Shown here piece after piece: positions 33,489 through 41,158 of a stretch of 42,344 nucleotides of DNA (the first letter of the stretch is position 1; every line of letters begins with the position of its first letter). The notes below the pieces were generated by a model. It did no database searches. It was not told the origin of the DNA and saw only the letters and a program-made list of their open reading frames with translations. The translations under genes and the position numbers were made by a program. Source of the DNA: Bradyrhizobium sp. Ec3.3 (GTDB lineage: Bacteria > Pseudomonadota > Alphaproteobacteria > Rhizobiales > Xanthobacteraceae). The DNA is taken from assembly GCF_000472925.1 (NCBI RefSeq), contig NZ_AXAS01000067.1, positions 1 through 42,344 on the forward strand. Reading direction: 5' to 3'.

Positions 33489-34898
33489 ATGTCTACCTAC
33501 AAGGACCGCTACAAGTCCGCTGACAACGGTCTACGTTTTCAGGATCTGGTTTATCAAGGCAATTTCAAGGGGATGGACCCCGTGCCTGACGGCATTCTGG
33601 GCGACAAAGTTCTGCGGCAGCGCGCCAAGAGCAAGGTGCTGGAAAAGGTGAGCAAGGAAGACGTCCTCAGAGATCAGTTCACGGTCGACGAGCTCAACGA
33701 TCTCAACAACTATCTCGCTTGGAATATCTGGGACGTGCTCGTGATGCGCGCCACGGAGGGCGTTTCGGGCATGATCCCTCGCCAGGAGTACGAGATCCTC
33801 GCCTTTATGCACGAGTTCTATCGCTGGCCCGAGATTTTGGAGATGACGACCAACGAGGTCGGAGCGCAAGGCATCGTAGACATCGGCGCGTCGGCGAGGC
33901 GAGAGATCGGCACCAAGGTGAACTGCGTTCATGACTGGTGCATCGGGGCCGTCGGCTTCGGCATGGGCCGTTGCGGCCTTCTGGCGCTCGAAGCCATCCA
34001 GCCGCAAGACTATGTCCGGGAAAGCAATATCATCCTGAAGTTCATGCAGCGCGTTCTCTGGGGCAAACGCCAGGACGGATATATCCTGAACTCCCAGGAC
34101 CGCTATCGCTGCAAGATCCATGAGAAGGATATTCTCGACAAGCTGATCGGTCAGGTCGAATATTTCGAGCCGGCCAGCGACAAGCACGACACTTTGGTGC
34201 GGTTCAACGCCGCCGCGGAGTTGCTATCGTTCCTTGATCACTACGATTGCCGGCTCGGATTGGGTGATACGGGGCCCTATGAGCTTCCGGATGGGAAGAT
34301 CATGATCATCCGTGACCTGTTCACGAATGAAGAGGTTTACGATTGGAGCGACGTGTGTGACCACGAGAACGTGCCTCACTGCTATACGATCTGCCTCGTG
34401 ATCGATCCGAGCAAGATGGGGTTGGATGAAATCCGAGTAAACGACATCTCGACGACGTTCACCCGTCCAAAAAACTACATCGAGCACATCGTCGGTGGTG
34501 CCGTTCTTGTGCGCGAGAAGTGGAATACACCGATGGGCGAGGTGTATCCCCTGAAGATTTCGGAATTGGACAAGCGCTTGGAGGGAATTCAACAGGCAAC
34601 TTTCAAGCTCTATACGAAGTTCTCTCGCATGTCGCGCCGCACGCTTATCACCAACGGCATGTACGTGTACTATATCGACATGATCCTGCCGCATCTGCGC
34701 TTGGCCGGCACCTATGAAAAGGCTTGCAAGGATTACGAATTCTGGGAGATCGACCAGCGCGTGTCGAACTACTATTACGACATCGTCAAGCGCGGCTTCG
34801 CGCAGGCGACGGTGCCGCAAAAAATCTTCTCGGGCGAGGGATATCTTCCTTTCCCGGATAATGTGAGCCTCACCAGGTCGAAGTATTACTGGAAATAG
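33489..34898 (+). CDS. unrecognised 469-residue protein of the microcompartment operon
   Basis: A soluble, acidic/aromatic protein I cannot assign to a family. Start ATG at 33489 has GAGGAGG about 6 bases upstream. Notable stretches are VNCVHDWCIGAVGFGMGRCG (Cys/His-rich, about 145-164), VCDHENVPHCYTIC (about 294-307), LGDTGPYELPDGKIM and ITNGMYVYYIDMILPHLRL. The clustered Cys and His could bind a metal or form an active site. There is no signal peptide and no membrane span. Position between the mobile domain and the dikinase suggests it is the acceptor-binding subunit that replaces the missing pyruvate site. Confidence 0.8.
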   Translation: MSTYKDRYKSADNGLRFQDLVYQGNFKGMDPVPDGILGDKVLRQRAKSKVLEKVSKEDVLRDQFTVDELNDLNNYLAWNIWDVLVMRATEGVSGMIPRQEYEILAFMHEFYRWPEILEMTTNEVGAQGIVDIGASARREIGTKVNCVHDWCIGAVGFGMGRCGLLALEAIQPQDYVRESNIILKFMQRVLWGKRQDGYILNSQDRYRCKIHEKDILDKLIGQVEYFEPASDKHDTLVRFNAAAELLSFLDHYDCRLGLGDTGPYELPDGKIMIIRDLFTNEEVYDWSDVCDHENVPHCYTICLVIDPSKMGLDEIRVNDISTTFTRPKNYIEHIVGGAVLVREKWNTPMGEVYPLKISELDKRLEGIQQATFKLYTKFSRMSRRTLITNGMYVYYIDMILPHLRLAGTYEKACKDYEFWEIDQRVSNYYYDIVKRGFAQATVPQKIFSGEGYLPFPDNVSLTRSKYYWK

Positions 34899-34913
34899 CA
34901 CTCAAGTGTCTTG

Positions 34914-34940
34914 CCGAGCGCGGCACTGCGTCGCGCTCGG
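34914..34940 (+). promoter_or_regulatory. strong intercistronic hairpin
   Basis: CCGAGCGCG (34914-34922) and CGCGCTCGG (34932-34940) form a perfect 9-bp GC-rich stem with a 9-base loop, 16 bases after the stop of the 469-residue gene. No T-run follows, so it is not a standard terminator. It could protect the upstream mRNA and lower expression of the downstream 190-residue and dikinase genes. Confidence 0.6.
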
Positions 34941-34963
34941 TTCGGGCGTCGATTGGATGGAAG

Positions 34964-35536
34964 ATGACAGTTTTGAGCGAACAAGAGTTTCGTGTGCTTA
35001 ACGGCGCCCATCTGAAGAAGATGGCTACCGCCGCGGAATTGGCGAGCGCTGTCGGTCTCGATGTTGCAGTGGTCGAGCCTGTGCTCAATGCGGCGGCCGG
35101 TAGTGGCCTCTTGATGGCCGCCGAAGGAAGGCACCTGCTTCTGCCCGAGGGGACGAGCGCAGTACATGAATATTACCGGACCGCCTACGAAGCGATGCGC
35201 TCCAACGACCTCGTACTTGCGTGGTACGAGCGCTTCGAGACCGTTAACGAGCAGTTCATCAAGCAGGTCAGCGAGTGGCAATCAACTGATGGAGACGAGC
35301 GAGTTCAGTCGCGCCTCATCAAGACAGTCGAACGGCTGACCAAGAACCTCCGGGAGCTTACTCCGATCGTTCCTCGCTATGAGACTTACGTCGACCGGTT
35401 CGGCGGCAGCGTCGCCCGGATCGACCAGGGGGAGAAGGACTTTGTGTGCAAGCCTACGATCGATTCCGTTCACAACATCTGGTTCGAGTTTCACGAGGAT
35501 ATTCTCACGGTCATCGGGCGTCCGAGGGATACTTGA
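34964..35536 (+). CDS. winged-helix-like partner protein of the dikinase (190 aa)
   Basis: Residues about 5-62 look like a winged helix (FRVLNGAHLKKMATAAELAS, then VEPVLNAAAGSGLLM and a wing). Residues 65-190 form a helical domain with YYRTAYEAMRSNDLVLAWYE and DSVHNIWFEFHEDILTVIGR. I recall similar proteins next to PPDK-like genes in actinobacteria but know no function. Its stop is followed immediately by the dikinase ATG, so it is probably a regulatory or structural subunit. A free DNA-binding regulator is the alternative. Confidence 0.7.
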   Translation: MTVLSEQEFRVLNGAHLKKMATAAELASAVGLDVAVVEPVLNAAAGSGLLMAAEGRHLLLPEGTSAVHEYYRTAYEAMRSNDLVLAWYERFETVNEQFIKQVSEWQSTDGDERVQSRLIKTVERLTKNLRELTPIVPRYETYVDRFGGSVARIDQGEKDFVCKPTIDSVHNIWFEFHEDILTVIGRPRDT

Positions 35537-38032
35537 ATGCAACTGCGCGTGGCGACTGGCGTGATGGATGACAATTTCGTTCGGGATGTGACAGATAGCG
35601 TTGTAGAAGACGCGCTGCGTTTCGGTGGCAAGGCGAGCGGCCTCGCCAAGATGGCGCGCGCTGGAATACCCATCCCTCCCGCCTTCGTCATAGGGGTCGA
35701 TGGTTTCCGTGAATTCAAGACTAGTGGAGGAAAAATCGGGGAGCGGTTGTTGTCGCAGATCCACGATGCGATAGGCACTCTGGAGAAGCAATCTCAGCGA
35801 TCGTTCGGGGACCAGGATAGGCCCTTGCTCGTATCGGTGCGCTCGGGCGCCCCTGTCAGCATGCCCGGCATGATGGATACGATCCTCAACCTCGGACTAA
35901 CGTCGGCATCGGCCCTCTCCCTCGCACGCGGCCCCGGCGGGAGTGACTTTGCGCTCGACACATGGCTGCGCTTCTGGCGTATGTTCGCCGACATCGTTTT
36001 GGGGATTGACCCATCCGATCTGGCCCATTCTGTGAAGGACGCGGAATCGACCGCAAGGAACGAGATCACGGCGTCCGCTTTCCAAAATCTCGAGCGATCG
36101 ATCCTCGATCATATTGAAGCGGCATGTGATGCCGCCAGCGCCGATCCGTTCTGGCAACTTGAACAAGCAGTTGAAGCTGTGTTCCGGTCCTGGGACAGCG
36201 CACGAGCGAAGGCATACCGAAAACATCACGGAATTTCCAACGACCTTGGAACAGCCGTCACTATTCAGGCTATGGTTTTCGGCAATGCGGATGACAATTC
36301 GGGATCGGGCGTGGCGCTCACCCGGAATCCGAATGATGGGAGCAAGACTCTCTACGGCGAATATCTGATCGGCCGCCAAGGCGAAGATCTCGTTTCCGGG
36401 ACACACACACCGATCGATTTATCCGACCCCAGTGCGCTCGATCCTGGCCTTCGACAGGCCTTCGAAAAGCATAGTCAGACCCTCGAAGGGCTCTACGCGG
36501 ATGCAGTCGATATCGAATTCACCGTTGAATCCGGGAAGCTGTATCTGTTGCAAGTGAGGCCAGCCAAACGAACGGCGGCGGCCGCCATCAAGATAGCGGA
36601 AGACCTGGTCGCGGAGGGACTTATCGACGAGCGGACTGCGCTGGCGCGAATCACTTCCGAGCAAGTCAGAAAGGTATCGCGGCCGTCTTTCGACGAAAAT
36701 GAGCTTGCGATGGCGCTTGTGGTGGCGCAGGGACTTGGATCGTCGCCAGGCCACGCCTGCGGCGCCGCGATTCTCGATGCAGACCGAGCCGCTGATCGGG
36801 CTCTGGCCGGCGAGGCCGTCATTCTCCTGCGTCCGACGACCAGTCCGCAGGATATCAGAGGAATGCTCGCCGCAAATGGGGTGATTACCGCGCGAGGCGG
36901 AGCGCTCAGCCACGCCGCCGTCGTTTCTCGAGCGCTCGACAGGCCCTGCATTGTCGGCTGCGATGCAATTGCCATCGACGCAAGCCGCAAGACGTTCTCG
37001 ATCGCCGGCAAGACCTACCGCGAAGGCGATAAAATCTCGATGGACGGAGGAAGCGGAAAGGTTTTTTCGGGAGCCATCAAGCTTAAGGCGGCAGGCGTTG
37101 GCATGCCTTCACTGCGGCGCATTCTGGAATGGGCAGATCGCAGGTCCGAAACCTCGGTCTGGATATCGCCAAAATCCGGCGACGAGTTTCTCGAAGCAGC
37201 GAGCGCGGCTGTGCCGGCGGGTAGCGTCGTCAGCGTCACCGACCTCATCATCGCGAAAGGCACCGTCAGCCGGTTCGTCGAATTGACGTCCGCGGCGGGA
37301 CTTCCGAACGGGCCGCGAGCCATTGCGGATGAGATTCGTTCGATAGTGTGCGAAGCTTGTGCTTCCGCTTTTTCGGGACCCCCGCGTGGTTCGGTCCAGT
37401 TTCGGTTGCCGCGGGTGAGTTCGGATCGGGCCCGCCGCTTAATAGAGAACTGGCAGGAACTGCCGCCGGGCTTCTTTTTGCCTCTCGGTTCTTTGACTTA
37501 TCTTCGGGCAATATTGCTCGGGATATCAGCCGCCGCAGAGAGCGCTCGATACCGAGACGCTACCGCCCTCATCGGAGGCATCTCAAGTTCTTCCGAATTC
37601 GTTGCGTTTCAGCGGGAGGCTCGACAGATGGGGCTAGGCGCAGGGGCAATGATACAGAATGCGATGGCCCTTGATGATGTCGTGCAGATAGCCGAGTCGG
37701 CCACGCCGATCTGGGTAGATATCGGAGATATCGTGCGCACGATGTACGGCTTTCCTATCGAAGTGCAGCAATCGCTGGAAGTGCTCGACCAATATGTGAA
37801 GGATGATCTTGTTCGCGCTAATCCATTTCGGCGGCTTCCAACTTATGTGACCAATTTGCTGGCGGCGGCAGCCGCCGCGGCAGAGAAAAGCGTATCTGTT
37901 GGAATTGAAGGCAGTGCGGTCCCGCCGGAACTTCTCGTCGAGCTTCATCGAATAGGATTTCGACGTTTTTCCGTTTCGATTGGGCGGCGAGATGAACTCC
38001 GCTTTTTGCTCGGGCGTTCGCAGAAGGAGTAA
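35537..38032 (+). CDS. pyruvate-phosphate-dikinase-like protein with degenerate pyruvate domain
   Basis: An 831-residue PPDK relative. The N-terminal ATP-grasp is intact: GGKASGLAKMARAGIPIPP, SVRSGAPVSMPGMMDTILNL (100-119), GTAVTIQAMVFGN, SGSGVALTRNP and DIEFTVESGKLYLLQVRPAK (325-344). The mobile domain keeps phospho-His459 in GGALSHAAVVSR. The C-terminal barrel is poorly conserved: the usual RTEHMF and GTNDLTQ motifs are absent, and the position of the catalytic Cys (CGEHGGDP in PPDK) reads GIEGSAVP near residue 789. It probably phosphorylates its His with ATP and passes phosphate to partner subunits, not pyruvate. Confidence 0.85.
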   Translation: MQLRVATGVMDDNFVRDVTDSVVEDALRFGGKASGLAKMARAGIPIPPAFVIGVDGFREFKTSGGKIGERLLSQIHDAIGTLEKQSQRSFGDQDRPLLVSVRSGAPVSMPGMMDTILNLGLTSASALSLARGPGGSDFALDTWLRFWRMFADIVLGIDPSDLAHSVKDAESTARNEITASAFQNLERSILDHIEAACDAASADPFWQLEQAVEAVFRSWDSARAKAYRKHHGISNDLGTAVTIQAMVFGNADDNSGSGVALTRNPNDGSKTLYGEYLIGRQGEDLVSGTHTPIDLSDPSALDPGLRQAFEKHSQTLEGLYADAVDIEFTVESGKLYLLQVRPAKRTAAAAIKIAEDLVAEGLIDERTALARITSEQVRKVSRPSFDENELAMALVVAQGLGSSPGHACGAAILDADRAADRALAGEAVILLRPTTSPQDIRGMLAANGVITARGGALSHAAVVSRALDRPCIVGCDAIAIDASRKTFSIAGKTYREGDKISMDGGSGKVFSGAIKLKAAGVGMPSLRRILEWADRRSETSVWISPKSGDEFLEAASAAVPAGSVVSVTDLIIAKGTVSRFVELTSAAGLPNGPRAIADEIRSIVCEACASAFSGPPRGSVQFRLPRVSSDRARRLIENWQELPPGFFLPLGSLTYLRAILLGISAAAESARYRDATALIGGISSSSEFVAFQREARQMGLGAGAMIQNAMALDDVVQIAESATPIWVDIGDIVRTMYGFPIEVQQSLEVLDQYVKDDLVRANPFRRLPTYVTNLLAAAAAAAEKSVSVGIEGSAVPPELLVELHRIGFRRFSVSIGRRDELRFLLGRSQKE

Positions 38033-38035
38033 GGC

Positions 38036-38320
38036 ATGGCGTTGCAAGCACTTGGATTGGTTGAGACGAAGGGATTGGTAGCCGCGATCCAGGCTGCCGA
38101 TGCCATGGTGAAGGCCGCAAACGTGAAACTTGTCACCAAGCAGCAGCCAGGTGGTGGGCTCATTTCCATCATCGTTCAAGGTGACGTTGGAGCGGTAAAA
38201 GCTGCCGTCGACGCGGGAGTGGCGGCTGCAAATCAGATCGGCCAAGTCGTATCGGCGCATGTAATTCCGAGGCCGCACGATGGCATGGAAGAGATTCTGG
38301 AGCGACCGGCGGTTCGATAG
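38036..38320 (+). CDS. second hexameric shell protein (BMC-H)
   Basis: A 94-residue BMC-H: ALGLVETKGLVAAIQAADAM, pore loop QPGGGL, GDVGAVKAAVDAG and the C-terminal HVIPRPHDGMEEILE. AAGGAG overlaps the end of the dikinase gene, 3 bases of gap, so the shell gene belongs to the dikinase operon. It is closely similar to the BMC-H at 30139-30435, apart from residues around the pore and the tail, and may form mixed hexamers or a tile with different permeability. Confidence 0.95.
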   Translation: MALQALGLVETKGLVAAIQAADAMVKAANVKLVTKQQPGGGLISIIVQGDVGAVKAAVDAGVAAANQIGQVVSAHVIPRPHDGMEEILERPAVR

Positions 38321-38335
38321 TTGTGTGTGGCCGGT

Positions 38336-38731
38336 CTATCTCGAGTTCGCGTCGCGCTTGAGACTCTTAATCAGCGGCTCTGTCAGATTCGTGAATCTTA
38401 CGTCGCCACACGAGCGTGCGTGGCCGAATGACGGCGCTTCTGGCGGTCTACCAAGACGCGAGGTCTGAAATTCGACTGCCCAACGATAAGAAGACGGTGA
38501 TTCTAGAGTGGGTTTAGCAATGTAGAGGACCAGTGCTCGAACCTCCGACGCACCCCTTAGTGCGCCTCTACTAATGGCAGCCACATAGTCTCCCGCCACG
38601 CATGCGCCCAGCCGTTGCAAAGCGCCGCTGGGAATGTAAACTTGCCAGTATTTTCCGACGATCTTTAACACTCTTGCACCCGACACCGAACCGATTGCCT
38701 TTAGATAAGCTTTTCCTTTGGGGGTACCCAT
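38336..38731 (-). CDS. possible hypothetical protein
   Basis: A 131-residue reading starting MGTPKGKAYLKAIGS and including VLKIVGKYWQVYIPSGALQR, a pattern like a short beta-rich DNA- or ligand-binding protein. The start codon overlaps the oppositely oriented ATG at 38730 (CATG). Codon composition is reasonable, but I know no family and the C-terminal third is low quality. It runs convergent to the BMC-H gene. Confidence 0.35.
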   Translation of the reverse strand: MGTPKGKAYLKAIGSVSGARVLKIVGKYWQVYIPSGALQRLGACVAGDYVAAISRGALRGASEVRALVLYIAKPTLESPSSYRWAVEFQTSRLGRPPEAPSFGHARSCGDVRFTNLTEPLIKSLKRDANSR

Positions 38732-38930
38732 GCTCGATACCGCGACCACCACGCTATTGCGCGCGGTCCTAGACGAGGTCTGCGAGAACGTCGCCCGTCA
38801 TGAGACCGGCGCCCGCGCCTATGTTGCCTCTAAAATTTTGGAAGCCGCTACCAGAGGCGAGACGTCGCCAGACGGTCTTAAGCACGCTGGTCGAGCAGCT
38901 TTGTCCGAGGCTCCGACCACGTGGCGGTAG
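38730..38930 (+). CDS. small conserved hypothetical protein
   Basis: A 66-residue protein, MLDTATTTLLRAVLDEVCEN onward, ending APTTWR. The ATG at 38730 has GGGGGT 4-5 bases upstream. It is helical and acidic, and I recall it as a frequent Bradyrhizobium hypothetical family. Its function is unknown. It is followed closely by a winged-helix-like gene on the same strand. Confidence 0.65.
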   Translation: MLDTATTTLLRAVLDEVCENVARHETGARAYVASKILEAATRGETSPDGLKHAGRAALSEAPTTWR

Positions 38931-38945
38931 TCGCGTGAGGCCGAG

Positions 38946-39395
38946 ATGAATTTTCAGGTCACCGTCCTGAAGATTTTGGTGAGCCATCCCGGCGGTTTCG
39001 CCGTGATGGCCGATCTCAAGCGCGATATGGCGATTTTAGCCACCAGCGGCAGCGACTGGAGCGAGCGTACCAAACGCCCAGTATCGCGTGTGCCGGATCT
39101 AGGTATCTTTTCTCAAGGTCTAGTCGATCGCCTGAACGGTGGGTGGCGGATCACCGATAAAGGGCGCGCTGTATTGGCGCTCATGGAAGCACGCCCTGCC
39201 GCTGCAGACGAGGTAAACGCAGAAATTACGCGGGGCCAGTCCCGTTCGTCAGGGGGGCCCTGCAATTCCCGGTCGAGAGGAGCCGGCGCGATCGCGAACG
39301 CCGCGAGCGACGGCGCGCCGCCCGGCAGCGAGTACGGGCGAATGCTTCCTAACTGGGACGCCTCTTCAGGCGTCGGGATCTTCGCCAAATGCTAG
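38946..39395 (+). CDS. winged-helix-like conserved hypothetical protein
   Basis: The first 90 residues (MNFQVTVLKILVSHPGGFAV to GWRITDKGRAVLALMEARPA) have the helix-helix-wing pattern of a small winged-helix protein: LKILVSHPGG, IFSQGLVDRL, GGWRITDKGR. The last 55 residues are Gly/Ser/Ala-rich and may not belong to the original gene. It lies 15 bases after the preceding hypothetical, so the two may be co-transcribed. Function unknown. Confidence 0.6.
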   Translation: MNFQVTVLKILVSHPGGFAVMADLKRDMAILATSGSDWSERTKRPVSRVPDLGIFSQGLVDRLNGGWRITDKGRAVLALMEARPAAADEVNAEITRGQSRSSGGPCNSRSRGAGAIANAASDGAPPGSEYGRMLPNWDASSGVGIFAKC

Positions 39396-40105
39396 GTCAA
39401 CTTTGGATCTCTCTGAGGTGGGCCACGGCTGGGCCTCCGGGTCAAAGGCGTGATGACCGAAAGTTCGCCAGGTGAAGCTGTCGGGCCTCTCTCAAAGACG
39501 ACGCAAGGAAGCCGAGGCGCTCTAGCACAAGCCTCACTTCGTCAATGCCATCGGTGCCGAAGCAAAGCTGTTCTCGCAGCGGGGGCGCGCAACGATATCG
39601 CAACGAATTGGGTGATATGACCGTGAACAAAACGGGACGGAAACAGAGGCCACGGCGAGAAAAATCAACAACTTGGAACATGTTCACTGCGTTCGGGACG
39701 CAGGGATCAGATCGCCACTTGAACCGAGTGGCGGTATCGGTGGTTGCGCTGAACCTACTAATCGATGGCCTTGTAGTCGCAGTTGATCCCGTAAAGTCAG
39801 AATAGCGCGTGTTCAGATATCAGGCAGTGCAATGACTACGATCGTGCGACGAATGCCCATTTTCGGTCGGATAAGCCCAGGGGTGCGACCGGTAAGTCAT
39901 TGATTGTTCTCAACCCGGGGCTGTCTCAAAAGGCGCGCACCCGCCTGACCTGCGAGCCCAATCGGATTTCTCCCCGCCAGCTTTTTTTCCAGTGACCGGG
40001 CGGGCAGCCATAGCCGCGCCAGCCCACCTTCCGGCCGCGGCTCCATCAGGCGGTAGCCGTCGCCGTGACGTTAACCATGCCCGTGGCCCAAACTGTGCCC
40101 GCCCT
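39396..40105. other. gene-poor stretch with possible gene remnants
   Basis: A minus-strand reading ending at 39442 (DEVRLVLERLGFLASSLREA) and a plus-strand reading ending LNLLIDGLVVAVDPVKSE at 39805 both look protein-like. They overlap and lack convincing starts, so at most one is real. The rest shows no recognisable feature. Confidence 0.3.
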
Positions 40106-40618
40106 TTAGTCGCCGTTGATCCCAGCGTCGGCAGCAAACGGAGATCCTGCTGGCATCGCCGCGACAGCAGGCTCGGCGTAGCAAGGGCGATACATGGCTT
40201 GTAGCTGTTTGCCGCGAAGGAAGATCATTCTGCGGGTAAGACCGCCGCGATTTGTGATCCATCGCCGTACTTGGGACGGATACCCCGAATAGAGTATCTG
40301 GGTTGCTTCAGGATTAGTGACAATTCGGCCATTGCCAGCGAAATCAAAGGCCGCGTGAAACCCGAGTGTCGCGTTCGAGGTGACACAAATCTTGTTGTGA
40401 GGGATTGCCGAGAGGAGGATGGTGCAGGCCGAAGCGCAAAGGCCATCAATCATCACCGTTTGGCCTGAAGCGCGGAGTTTGCTGTACTTATCGACGTACG
40501 TCCCGATCTGCCCACCTGGGTCGTCCGCAATCCGAACCGCTGCATTGCCTGCCCCTACGCTTGCAAGCAAAAGCGCTGCCGTGAGCAGCGCAGACAGCGA
40601 TAGCGTCGGATTGGTCAT
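40106..40618 (-). CDS. periplasmic ClpP/crotonase-like protein
   Basis: A 170-residue protein with a signal peptide (MTNPTLSLSALLTAALLLAS to GNAA, about 26 residues). The core IDGLCASACTILLSAIPHNK and ICVTSNATLGFHAA resembles periplasmic proteins with a ClpP-like fold, where a Ser in the ASACT motif (Ser63 region) and a later His would be catalytic. A role in proteolysis or envelope stress is possible but unknown. The ATG has AGGAGAGAGG just upstream. A tandem repeat lies 10 bases before the ribosome binding site. Confidence 0.72.
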   Translation of the reverse strand: MTNPTLSLSALLTAALLLASVGAGNAAVRIADDPGGQIGTYVDKYSKLRASGQTVMIDGLCASACTILLSAIPHNKICVTSNATLGFHAAFDFAGNGRIVTNPEATQILYSGYPSQVRRWITNRGGLTRRMIFLRGKQLQAMYRPCYAEPAVAAMPAGSPFAADAGINGD

Positions 40619-40627
40619 ACCTCTCTC

Positions 40628-40664
40628 CTAGCGGCAATATTTTCTGCTGCTAGCGGCAATATTT
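40628..40664. repeat. tandem 15-bp repeat upstream of the ClpP-like gene
   Basis: CTAGCGGCAATATTT occurs at 40628-40642 and 40650-40664, 22 bases apart (about two helical turns), directly upstream of the minus-strand gene at 40618. The placement fits a pair of regulator-binding sites in its promoter or leader. Confidence 0.5.
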
Positions 40665-40689
40665 GCCCTGAGCGCTCCAGTGCGTATGT

Positions 40690-40770
40690 GCGCTCGGACA
40701 CAGTCCATCCGGCTCAAGGCGCGCGCCATAGACGTACGTCCCGATCTGCCCGCCTGGGTCGTCCGAGCCG
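40690..40770 (-). pseudogene. fragment duplicated from the ClpP-like gene
   Basis: About 35 bases at 40732-40767 repeat, with one mismatch, the region at 40493-40528 that encodes DDPGGQIGTYV of the ClpP-like protein. Flanks match only weakly. This is a remnant of a second copy, or the product of a small duplication. Confidence 0.5.
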
Positions 40771-40804
40771 ATGAGGGGGAACTTGGGAGCCGATTTAATC
40801 ATCG

Positions 40805-41158
40805 TTGTCGCTGGCTGGAGTCGTGGCCGTCTGGGCAGCGGCTTTCGTTTTTATCATCGCCGTCATCATCACAGTCTGGGAGATCAGCACACCGCTGGCG
40901 CTCGCCACATATTTCGTGTTTTTGGCGTGTCGTTCCTCCATCCGGTGGTCAAGGAGCGCTGGTTCGGGAGGACGACCGAGACTGTTGTTCGGTCTGGTCG
41001 TCGTCGCCTACGCGATGCTGGCGCTATATCCCGGCATCGAACATGCCTTTCATCGCAAGCACGAAAACCGGGTGTCGGCCTTCCAGCAACGATTGCAGGT
41101 CTTCGCTGAGCGTCCGAAGAGGAATGGCCTTCTTCAGTGTTCAGCCGATCACAGGTGA
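40805..41158 (+). CDS. possible membrane protein, perhaps degraded
   Basis: A 117-residue reading from a TTG codon with two hydrophobic segments (VAVWAAAFVFIIAVIITVW and LLFGLVVVAYAMLALYPG). The stretch between them is Ser/Arg-rich, while a neighbouring frame reads FLHPVVKERWFGRT, so compensating frameshifts are possible. No family was recognised. Confidence 0.3.
   Translation: MSLAGVVAVWAAAFVFIIAVIITVWEISTPLALATYFVFLACRSSIRWSRSAGSGGRPRLLFGLVVVAYAMLALYPGIEHAFHRKHENRVSAFQQRLQVFAERPKRNGLLQCSADHR

Noticed and set aside
33531..34901. Long minus-strand ORFs opposite the 469-residue gene
   Set aside because: These arise from the codon bias of the plus-strand gene. They lack ribosome binding sites and recognisable domains.
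32014..38032. A true phenylphosphate synthase/carboxylase system for anaerobic phenol degradation
   Set aside because: No UbiD-like carboxylase subunits are present, and the 469-residue protein does not look like a known phenylphosphate synthase subunit, so only the general layout is compared.
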